Below are positions 8,501-18,400 of a DNA stretch of 18,559 nucleotides, in pieces. The notes under the pieces are model-generated. The model did not search any database and was not told the DNA's origin. It saw only the letters and a program-made list of their open reading frames with translations. The position numbers were made by a program, and so were the translations under genes. The stretch covers positions 1 to 18,559 of the forward strand of contig PJAB01000975.1 in NCBI GenBank assembly GCA_002887195.1, read 5' to 3'. This stretch comes from Chrysochromulina parva. Lineage: Eukaryota > Haptophyta > Prymnesiales > Chrysochromulinaceae. Each line of letters begins with the position of its first letter. Position 1 is the stretch's first letter.

Positions 8501-11500
8501 CACCTCGGCATTGGCGGTCGGAGTGGATGAGGCCGGCTCGAGCGTGATAGCCGCAGCGCGACCATTGAGCACAGCGAGGCGAAGGGCGGCGTGGCACTCG
8601 TTGAACACCCATACATGGCCGCTCACCTCGGCTCGCAGACCGGTACTGCCAGCTAGGCGTAATACTAGGCAAAGCTCGTCAGTGCCTTCGTTGCCAGGAG
8701 ATGGGCCGTGCACGAGCTCATGCTCCTCGCTCGCATTGGCCACTGCCTCATCACTCAAGTCGATGTGAATGCGCTGCGACCAACGGAAGCCGCTCCTCGA
8801 CGTGCGCAGCACGCACCGCGTGGACGCGGCGTAAAAGGGTACGCTCGCTCCTGCCGCTAGCGTGCCAACGTGCACACGGCCTGGAAGTATTGCTGCGCTC
8901 GCTGCTGGCGCGACCTCACTGAGCTCGTAGTCGAGCTCACACAAGAGCGCATTGCGCAGAACCAAAGGCTCGTGCAGATAGATGGCCCAGCCGTGCGGAG
9001 GTCGTTCGATCGAGCTGACAGTGGCGAGGACACACTTGATCGAGGTGTTCGCGTCGCGTGACCTGAGCGGATGGCGGCCATGCGCTGCGAGCACCTCGAG
9101 CGCGGCAGCAGAGACCTCGAGCCGCCCTGCATCAGACGCTCGCGACGCGTGGCGTGACGATGGAGCTCCCATGGTCAGCCATCCATGGTGGCACGTGAGG
9201 GGAATCGATTGGCGCGAGTTCGGCTCCAACACCATTTCGTGAGGTTGTTGCGACGAGTCCTTGGGATAGAAAGTGACGCGTGTTGGCGTCGAGCACGAAT
9301 TGACCAACACAAAGCGCGAGTACAAGGTGCAGTGCTCGACACCGTCCTTCTCGTGGCTATCCAGTAAGACGTTGATGATGGCGGAGTCCATCGTGCCCCC
9401 ACCACCAGCAGGCCATAGTCGGCAACGCTTAGCGTAGGGAGGTGCCAGGGGGCGAAGATCAAGTTGGTGAAATCCGCGAAGCATCACATGCATCTTCCGA
9501 CCACTCGCTTGTAGATGGGCTGGCGAGGCCGGCAATTGCGCCGCTGACCCAGGGCTCACCTCGATCAGCGCCTGGCCATCGGCATGGGCGCCGTCACCAT
9601 CAATCCATACGACCATCGGCGTGCCGGTCTCGTTGCTGAGCACGAAAGGCGCGAAAGTGAGGGCTTCCCCCGATGCAGCAGCTGCGCTCAGTATGCGCTT
9701 GTGCATCTGCAGCATAGAGCCGAGGAAGCGCGTGCCCACGTCGAGCTCAATCGGACCGTAGCTGCTTATCTCGAGGCTTCTCGCGCCGGTGTCCATGCCA
9801 ATGTCGAGGCGACACGATGCGAGGACAGGCTCCCACCGCTGTGCTGTGCTCGACGGCTCACGCGAGTAGTGGTACATGGCAGCTTGGAGGCGGGTCTTGA
9901 GCACGAGCCCACTTCCGCCGGTCTGGCTAAGAGTCGAGCGACTCGCATCCAGTGTGAACTGCAGCACCGGAGTGCTAACGCCGTACGTAACCTCATCGAG
10001 CAATGTGACGATGAGCAGACCCAATCGAGCTTCGCATTGCACATCGATCGCCTGCGCAGCCACATCTGGCATAGACGGTACAGGACGCACATACTCCGAC
10101 GGCTCGGGATGAGTTGGAGCTTCGTCGGTGTCCTCGCGGGCGTCGAAATACTCCGAAGTCTCGGAGACACTGTCGCTCGCCATTAAGCTTTCAACAGGTG
10201 CGGTCGCCGGAATTTGCGAGCGTGCACTCGAGCGCTCGCCCGCTTGCTCAAGGCGTGCCATCACGCCAGCAGTCGCCTCGAGAAGCTCTGCAACCGCTTT
10301 CAGCTGCGCGACAGAAGCCTGTAGCAGCAGGTCTGCTGACTCGGCCACGACACGCATGCGCTGACGGCAGCTTTGGAGACGCATGGCTGCGCAGAAAGGT
10401 GAGACCAGTACTGCATGGGGACCGTCACCTAACCTAAGCTCGACCGATAGATGCGGGATCTCAAGAGTCATCTTCCTGCTCAACAACAAGTGCAAGCCGC
10501 CCGCGGTCGATGCTTGGGCACTGCAGGCAGCATCGAGACGAAGCCTAGCGTGGCCGACATCGAGCTCATCAGCAATGACGAGGTGCGCCATTCCAACGGT
10601 AAAATCGACCGCGAACGGCGCGTCCGAAGCGGCTGGCATCTCGATGACGAGCGCCGTGCGAAGCAGTACTGCCAGTGGCACCAGCTCCACCAGCTGGAAA
10701 GGGCACACGTGAAGATCCACTTGCGGCCACATCACACCGACAGTCATGGTGCCACTTGATTCTAGCACCACATCTATACGTGCCGGCTCCATTTCACTGC
10801 CACGTGAACCGATGCGCAGTAAGCAAGTGCCACACGCGGGCTGCTCCACAGCAAACGTATCCGCGCTCAGGCTGCAAAGTGCGGTGAAAGGCTCCGTGCG
10901 ATGGGATGCATCGAAGACAAGTCGGATCACTTGTATGGCCACCAGCGGGCGCACATCCAGGGAGATGCGACCCACGCTGAAGTGGAGGATGAAGCTGGGA
11001 AAGGGTTTTGCAGGGGGGGCGACGGCCGCATCGGCAGCCGGAACTGTTGATTCCCACAATTCACTGGCACTGGCGAGTACGGCCAGAGCGCGGCTGCACT
11101 GCTCTCGTTGCACCTGCGTGAGCTCAACGAGCAGCTCGCCCAAGTCCACTCGCAGAATGCCCGGCGAGGACGACACAAGTAGCGGCATGCTACCACTTGC
11201 ATAGAGTCGAGCCGGGTGCAAGAGCATGCACGGATTCTCGTGAGGAATTGCACTGAGCACGTGCAGTTCCTGCACCAGGACCTCAAACTGGCAGCCACCA
11301 ACGCGGTCGAGTAGGATGGTGCCGAACGAGTTGGACATGCCCAGGGAGACTGTGCCTGCACCTTGCGGGTAGCTGAGGTTCGACACCATACTGAAGCGCA
11401 GCAAAAAAACACCAAGGTCGGCTCGCACCGCGAGCGCCTGCAAGCGCGGCGACTGGCCCTCTTGGCGAGCCTGGCCCTGTTGACGAGACGTCGCTAGGCC

Positions 11501-13419
11501 CACGGCGACGCTCTCATGATCGAATTGGCGCACCACCTCAAGGCATGAGCAACGGAGCCTGTCCGCCAGCCTGACGCACGTCTCTGCATCGGCAACTGCC
11601 AGCTCGACACCATGTGACGTCAAGCTCAAATCTTGAAGCAAGCTGTCAACTGTCATCGAGACGGCTATTGCAGATGTATGTGGAGTGCCCGTCAGTGTGC
11701 AAGCAGCCGCTTCCTCTGCACAGCCTGTTCGGGCTATGAAGGCTCGAGCAGAGGTGACTCTGGCTTCGCTCTCCGTCTGCGTGAACCTCTGCGAATGAGA
11801 GCATACGATGCCCTGCAGACGCAGATGCAGCGAACCAGCATCTGCACTTGAGATTCCGAGGTCCGCGTCAAGCCGTGCTACTGTTAGCTGCGCCGCGGCG
11901 CTCTCCAGTCCCGCGCCCCTCCAAGAGCCCGATGCCGTGCCGACCAATTCGTCCACATCGACGGCAGCAGTCAGACCAAGGCTCGAAACACGCGCATGGA
12001 ACCCTTCGAGCTGCACGTTGTAAGCACGCTGTGCCGCAGGCATGGCGCTAACTTGCATCACTCCTAGATTGGGCGGTTGTTTGGCCGGTTGCGAGCAGAC
12101 TCCTGCTGAGCTCCCAAGTTGCAACGGCTCTCCTGTGAGCGCGCGTAGCGCTTTTCCCACGTCAATAAGGTCCATCAAGTTGCACTGCAACTTGATCGCC
12201 GATACGCGTGCAGTGAGTTGCTCTGTTCTCATATCTGCGGCCCTCATCATGACCAGCGACACGGTGAAGGGATGTATGAGGCTCCGCACTTCTGAGTGGC
12301 CTGCGGGTCCACGTTCTCGCAAACGAAGAGACACACTGCGAAGCAAGAACTTCACTCGCGTGTGTTGTGGTAGAACATCGCGTTGGAAATCCTCGAAGGT
12401 AGCGCCATGCTGAGCGTCATGCTGAGGATCCTCTGATGTGGCGGGCAGGTCGCGCGTCTGCAGCTCCAGCTGGCCCGTGTCGAGCTGCAGGATGCCATGG
12501 CCTTCGCAAGGCAAGAGCATCATGGAGGAGCCCAATTTGAGGGCGAACGAGCTATTGTGAGGCGGCTCTGCCAACAGTGGGCCGCACGGTGCCTCGAGCG
12601 CCAGTCCGAACCGGTCGACAAAATCGAGGAGCTCGCGAGCCACCTCGGGCTGCACGTTGACGCAAATAGGAATCACGCTCACATCGAGTTGCGAGCCGGC
12701 ATTGCTGCCAGCTCTCATAGTAGCACTCTCAGGTAACCATTCGCCCACTGTTGCTGGCCACGACCGTTGAGACACAACTATTGCAGCCGTCTGTGCCCGC
12801 GGCGCAGACGCCAAGGCGTTGATGATCGGGTACGTTGTCCGTTGAGAGCACTCTTCGCTTGTCTCGTAGGCTTGTGCACTGAGTGCTAATGAACCGACGG
12901 TCAGATGGCTCGAAGCACTGCCTGCGAGATCAGACTGCTCACCGAGCTCCAGCATGCCAAGATCCAGCACGAGGCCGGCCGGAAGGCGGGAGATCGTCTG
13001 GGTGCTGTCGAGCAGCACGGAATCCCACTGCAGACGGACACGCACCGCATGCACATTTAACTGAAGCTTCCACTGCGCAGGAGCTTGTCGAGCCACCTCA
13101 TCAGCCTCGGCGTGGAGCACGCCGGCGCGATCCATCCATTGGCGGAGCTGCTGTTGCTGCGAGTGCGACACGTGCACCGGCGAGTACCCATCGCCCTGGA
13201 GCCCGTCCTGCGCCCCATCCTCGTCGACAGAGGCGCTTGCACTGCCAGAGCTCGCGTGCGCGTCGGAATCTGCACCCTGGCTCTCTGCATTTGCGCGTTT
13301 CGCGGCTGGTCGGCTGTTCCGAAGCCAAAGCTGCCAACCAGCCAGGCGGATGCGCGAACTCACTGCCGCGCTGCTATCCGCACCGCTCGGTGCTGGCATT
13401 GGGGCACGTGCGCCGTTGT

Positions 13420-13450
<31 letters not shown>

Positions 13451-14944
13451 GTGCCGCCTCAGATGCATAGCGGATGCCATGTCCCGTTCGGAGCGCGTGT
13501 GGGTCATCAACGTTTCTTGAGCGGCAGGCGCTGCTGTGAGGTCCAGATGACCGTCCGAAGTCGATCGCGGGATTTGCGGCAGCGGTACGGGTGTGGTACG
13601 GGTGCGGTACGGGCGCGGTACGGGCGTCGCCGTCTCCTCCAGAGCGTGCGTGCAGCCGCGCCGCGCGAGCGCACGGAAGAGCAAAATGTCGCGCAGCTTG
13701 AGCTCCTCTTCGAGGTCCACGAGGCGGCGCGACGCTCCGGGCGTCGGCGACTCTCCTCGAAGGAATTGGCGCCACAGCGGCAAGTATTCGCGGCGGCGGT
13801 GACCGTGGGCGCGTGTTGCTGCCCATCCACGCCAACGCCTTCGCTCCTCAAGCTCGCAGTTGACGCAGTCAGCAGCGTACCGCCAGAGCGCGCCAGGCAG
13901 GGGCGGCTGCGAATCGCATGCTGTGATCTGGGTGCGGAACCGAGCGTAACGCTCGCGTTGTGCGAGCCGCGACAGATGGGATGAGAGCTGCAGAAGCCGC
14001 ACGCACTGACGGCTCGTGAGCTGCACATCAATACGTCGCGCGAGTCGACAAGTGCAGCTCATCCGCGGCTCTGAAGGTGCGGCACGTGCGCCGGCACGGA
14101 GGATACGAAACATCAGTTCGACATCCGTTGCCGGCAGCACGACAGACGTTCGGAGCTCCCTCGTTGGCTCATGGCTGCAACCTTGGGACGATGATGCGGC
14201 TCTTGCTGCTGTGGCCAGTGCTGGGGCATCGGCAGCCAGTGCTGGCGCATCGGCAGTCTGCGAGTAGATGGAAGCGCCAACGAAGATGAGCACTTTGTGC
14301 AGCCATGGCTGGTCGCTCGTGAAGCGCTGGTATTCGGGCTGGCCGTCACTGCCGGTCGATTTCATCTCGAAGCGTTGCAAAGACACACCCCAAGCCGAGC
14401 CGCTCGCTTCCTCGCAGCGAAGGTCGACGCGCACCAATGTGAGCCGCAGGTTGTCGAGCATGGCTCTGCCGAGCCGCCCGAGGAAGCCTTCGGCGGGCGG
14501 GCCGGCTGCGGATGGATGCCCTCCATCGTCCGCGCCGACGCTCTCTCGAAGGCCGCGCAGCAGCTCATCCGCGTCGAGGTGGAGCCGCTTCTGCAGCCGC
14601 TCGCGCCGCAAGAAGGCCTCCGGGTCAGGCGTTTCGGAGAGCCGCACCTCAAGCACGACATCCTCAAAAAGGAGCTCGATCGATTCCGATCGCAGCCGAC
14701 TCCACGGCACGCACAGCTGCATGCGGCCGACACGGCCGCGCGTGAGTGTGAGCGGCAGCTCAAGACCATCGAGAGCGTCAGGCCGCAAAGCGACGTCCGT
14801 CAGCACGATATTTCCCTGCCAGACGCCAACGCGCAGCTTCTCGCGGCGAAGTTCGGAAGTGTCGATATACGGGTGCAGCAGCTTTTCGACCAACGGTAAC
14901 AAGAGAGATTCCAGTGAGGTGCTAAACGGCGCGGACCACGCCAT
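5540..14944 (-). CDS. VPS13: VPS13 family bridge-like lipid-transfer protein
   Basis: One uninterrupted frame of 3134 codons, the usual size of VPS13. An in-frame TAG at 14948-14950 sits two codons before the ATG. VPS13 proteins form long hydrophobic grooves that carry phospholipids between organelles at contact sites. Visible landmarks: an N-terminal chorein domain (residues 1-115) with the CVPW motif at 78-81; DNLRLTLVRVDLRCEE (164-179), matching the family's N-L-x-V...HIRYED-like segment; a W-R-Y-A helix region near 345-395; a VAB/SHR-BD beta-repeat region about 1760-2440 with repeated L-x-N-x-T-x-x-P strands and YAWDEP near 2398; an APT1-like segment near 2515-2575 (ending LASMQLDCQL); a C-terminal ATG2-C/DH-like helical region near 2710-2830 (YKVLPSAALLGDPYGLL); and a PH-like end at about 2990-3110. 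Low-complexity inserts at residues about 440-510 carry an 11-bp minisatellite and poly-Ser. Which VPS13 paralogue it is cannot be told. No intron is needed over 9.4 kb. Confidence 0.92.
13423..13451 (-). repeat. CTG/CAG triplet microsatellite encoding poly-Ser
   Basis: About 29 bases of (TGC)n on the plus strand read as AGC codons on the coding strand, giving nine serines near residue 502 of VPS13, in a low-complexity linker between N-terminal domains. Uniform codons suggest slippage growth. Confidence 0.85.
13584..13626 (-). repeat. 11-bp minisatellite inside VPS13 coding sequence
   Basis: Nearly four units of ggtacggg(t/c)g(t/c) repeat with an 11-base period on the plus strand. Because 11 is not a multiple of three, each unit is read in a different frame, giving a Pro/Arg/Thr-rich stretch near residue 446. 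Gain or loss of one unit would frameshift VPS13. Confidence 0.85.
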
Positions 14945-15424
14945 CTGCTATGGCAAGGGCCGGAGCTCCGTCTAGTTATGCTGGACTTGTCCTAGTGTAC
15001 TATGTATCCATAAAACTTGGCAAGTTGTGCACGAGGGAAAAAACGGGTGAGTTCGCTATAGAGAAGACTTGTAGGTGAGTTTTTTAGTTACGGGGAAGTG
15101 TGCGAGGTGGTGTGAAGCAGTTCGCGGGCGGCTGCCGCACGAAACCGATGCATGCACCACACTATTTTTGTCTCGAACTGACCATTTGACCTAAAAATAC
15201 AAGACCCAAGTAGATATTCTCCGAAACAACTTTCCAAAATGCGAGGAACTCGCTCAGAGTCGGGGGCGTCGGCGGCGGTCGTGTGGGTCGGACGGTGTGC
15301 GCTGCGAGTGTACCGACGCGTGTACGGGTCCGGCAGTCCGGACTCGAGTTGTTTAAGAATTTTTGATAGGATAGATGTCCAGTTCCCCGTTGCCTGGCCG
15401 CCGGATGTTCTGGTCGGCGCGCCG
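14945..15424. promoter_or_regulatory. divergent spacer between VPS13 and the right-hand gene
   Basis: The spacer runs from the VPS13 ATG (minus) to the preferred ATG at 15425 (plus). Bases 14990-15240 are AT-rich, unlike the coding regions, and probably hold both promoters. It contains an odd palindrome aacttg-g-caagtt (15014-15026), two ggtgagtt octamers (about 15046 and 15074) that also resemble 5' splice sites, and a hairpin gtccgg/ccggac (15328-15333, 15338-15343) followed by T-rich sequence. An ATG at 15239 is open into the downstream gene, so 15239-15424 could instead be coding. Confidence 0.45.
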
Positions 15425-18400
15425 ATGGCCCCAGCATCTCCTTTTCGCGCTGATTCACGCGCTGAGTGGGAAGTTCCGTCGGTGTGTGCTGCTCATCCCG
15501 CCACTTCGCAAGCACTACCGATGACCTCTCGCGAACGCGTCGTCACGCTCCCTCCGGGCGCGAAGACCCAAGACTCTCACAAGGCCGTCCTCGGTCACTT
15601 GACGGACAAGGACGAGACGCGTCAGCCTCTCCCCTTACCGGGCTCGGCGCATGGTCTGCACGACCAGGGCGGGTCGCGCGATGCCTTCGATGCACAGAGC
15701 GCACGCCACGCGCCGGGCACGCAGCCGCCGTGGTTTAGCAGCGCTCCGTTGCCTGCTGGCGCGAAGAGGCCTGCCGCCGCGTATTTGCCGTTTGCAGACG
15801 CCGAGTTCCTGGATTCCCTCGACGAACCCGTCGCGGCCGGCTCTCTTGCGGAGAGCACCGTACGGAGCACCTGGCGAGCCACAGACGCTCCGGAGCTCGC
15901 TGCCGGAGCCGCTGCCATACCCGTGGAGCGCGCAGCCCATCCTTCCGCCGTCGCCGACCATGCGCCCCCATCCGCGGGCTCGAAGCGAGCTTACCCTAGC
16001 GATGCGTTCATGTGTGAGCTCGACGCCAGCACCATGGCCAACAGCAGCACGTCCACCACCGGCGCGTGGCTGGCTGGCGACCAGTGCCGGCTGCGGACGA
16101 GTCTCGCAGCGCAGCACGGCTCCGTCTCCAGCCAAGCTGGGACGACGCGGGCATGTGGCGACCCAAAAGGTACATTACTGAACAACCTTGATTGAACAAC
16201 CGACAGAATGCGCATGTTCATGCGGCTGCGCATGCGGCTGCTCATGCGGCTGCTCATGCGGCTGCCCATGCGGCTGCTGCTGCACGCGTGCGATACTCGC
16301 CTTGGTGGTGTGGCTGGCGCATCGCTTGCGCATGTGCACACTGCTCTCGGTGCACACGGCTGCTGCTGGACTGCCGACTGATCGCACTTCGTTCCGTCTG
16401 CGCAGATGCCTTCGCACGGGACGTCGAGGAGTCGGACGATGCGGCTTCCGCGGCAGCGTACGCCTCCGCACCGGTGCCGCCGGGTGCTCGATACGACGCC
16501 CAACCCTCCGCTCCGGTGCCGCTGGAGCCGCTGGCCGCGCCGCCAGCGGACTCGAAGCGAGCTTGCCATAGCGATGAGTTCATGCGTGAGCTCGACGCCA
16601 GCACCATGGCCAGCAGCAGCACGTCCACCACCGGCGCGTGGTTGACTGGCGACCAGTGCCGGCTGCGGACAGCGAAGCACGGCTCCTCGGACGCACCGCT
16701 CCGCCTCAAGACACCCGCCGATTTTGAGGCCCACCTTCGTGCGCACTGCCGCCTCCTGCCGATGCCGATCGTCACGGCTGCTGCGCTCCGCGAACTCAGC
16801 GAGAACAAGAACTTGGCCGGCTACCAGGCTGGAAAGCGCCGAGGCACTTTCCAGGGGTGCCTGCTGGACGTCCTCGCCGAGGGCGAGAGCCCGCTTGGCG
16901 CTCTGATAAGCCGCGTGCGAGAACAAGTTGGAGTCCACGGAGTCATTCACAACGATTTCCTGAACGTGAACCAAGGGGCTGGCCCCGGCGGCTACCACGT
17001 GGACGTCCCCACCCGCGGCCGGCCTGGCGCCCCGAACACTGGCCGCGTGATGGCATACGGCTGTTCGGCCGGGAGGGCAGCCGGCGTGGTCTTCCGCGAT
17101 GGTGGGCACGAGTTTCACCTCGTGGTCCCCCCCGGAATGATGGTCTACGTCTCCAACGAGCTGCTGACCGGACGCAGCGGTGTCGAGCACTCGCACCTCG
17201 CCCTCGGGATGTCGATCTCCTGGGTGCACGAGGTCTGCTTCGAGGTGATGCCCACCGAGGCCACCCCGCGGGAGGTTGCCATTGCGAGCCAGAGCCAGCT
17301 GGCCGAGCAGCTCGATGTCGATGAGCTGGTTGGCCCGTTCAACCCAGATGACTTTGAAGGCCAGCCCGGACGCCTCTTCAGCGGAGGAGGCTCCATCGAG
17401 CGCGTCGTGATGGCGTGGCTGCGCGGCCCCAAGCTCGGGTCTGGCTTCCCGCGCGACATGCCACGCGCCGAGGCGCGTCAGCGCCTCGAAGCCATGAGCC
17501 CTGCTGAGCTCGCTGCGACAGCCTCCGAGATGGGCCGTCTGTTCGCCACCACCGCGGCGCTGCAGCGAACGTTCGGAGTGCCTCTCATCATGGGACGGCT
17601 GCTGGCGCGAAAGCTCACGTCGATCCAGGAGTACGCCGCGCTCGCCGAGGAGGAGCGAGCGAAGATATGCACCGCCGTATGGGAGGCGGCGTATGCTGCT
17701 TCGAGGCTGCGGCTAAAGGCGCTGATCGACGTGGGCATCGCTGACTCCTTCGCGGCCAACCCAGCGGCGCAGCAGCGTCTCCAGGCCGGCCTGTCAAACT
17801 CCATGCACCAGGCGCTGACCGACGTGGGCAGCGAACGCGGCGTCGCCGACGCCTTCGCGGCCAACCCAGCGGCGCAGCAGCGTCTCCAGGCCGGCCTGTC
17901 AAACTCCATGCACCAGGCGCTGACCGACGTGGGCGTCGCTGACTCCTTCGCCGCCAACCCAGCGGCGCAGCAGCGTCTCCAGGCCGGCCTGTCAAACTCC
18001 ATGCACCAGGCGCTGACCGACGTGGGCGTCGCTGACTCCTTCGCGGCCAACCCAGCGGCGCAGCAGCGTCTCCAGGCCGGCCTGTCGAAGTCCATGCACC
18101 AGGCGCTGACCTACGTGGGCAGCGAACGCGGCGTCGCCGACGCCTTCGCGGCCAACCCAGCGGCGCAGCAGCTGCGACGTGAGAGGCCCAAACTCACGGA
18201 AAGAGGCGCACTGATACTTGCTGCACTTGGCCCGCAAGAAGTCCACGAGCCGCGTAATGAGTGGCCCGACGGCATTCTCCAGACTATGGCTAAGACTATG
18301 GCAGATGCCATTCAGCAAGCACCAGCACCGAGCGGTCGTGGCCTCAGCGATATTTCGGCGGTTTTATATGCGGCAGCACATCCGACTGCACGCATTTCGC

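Larger units (their letters stand above)
15979..16686 (+). repeat. direct duplication of a ~140-bp coding block
   Basis: Copy 1 spans 15979-16123 and copy 2 spans 16551-16686. The first 120 bases of each (15979-16098 and 16551-16670) align without gaps with 7 differences, then copy 1 has 9 extra bases before a further 15/16 match. Both copies read in the frame used by the two-exon model. Six of the seven differences change the amino acid. Sequence 5' of the block is far less alike, so the similarity starts abruptly. Confidence 0.85.

Noticed and set aside
13085..13984. 299-codon plus-strand frame opposite VPS13
   Set aside because: Antisense shadow dominated by the poly-Ala reading of the CTG repeat and by Arg-rich sequence.
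12..15354. 12-base match ctcgagttgttt at 12-23 and 15343-15354
   Set aside because: A 12-mer shared between two positions is expected by chance in a window of this size, and flanks do not match.
16188..16571. Cys/Gly-rich small protein (CSCGCACGC...) on the plus strand
   Set aside because: The Cys/Gly pattern is just the 12-bp repeat in one frame; the rest is Arg-rich shadow and the frame ends at 16571 without matching the duplicated block.
15991..17229. 412-codon minus-strand frame across the right-hand gene
   Set aside because: It reads straight through both duplicated blocks and the 12-bp repeat (giving MSSRMSSRM runs) without motifs. The plus-strand frame has domain-like sequence and a good splice model. 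It is long enough that RNA strand data should settle it.
17728..18171. CRISPR-like array
   Set aside because: Units abut with no unique spacers, are coding in one frame, and the context is eukaryotic.
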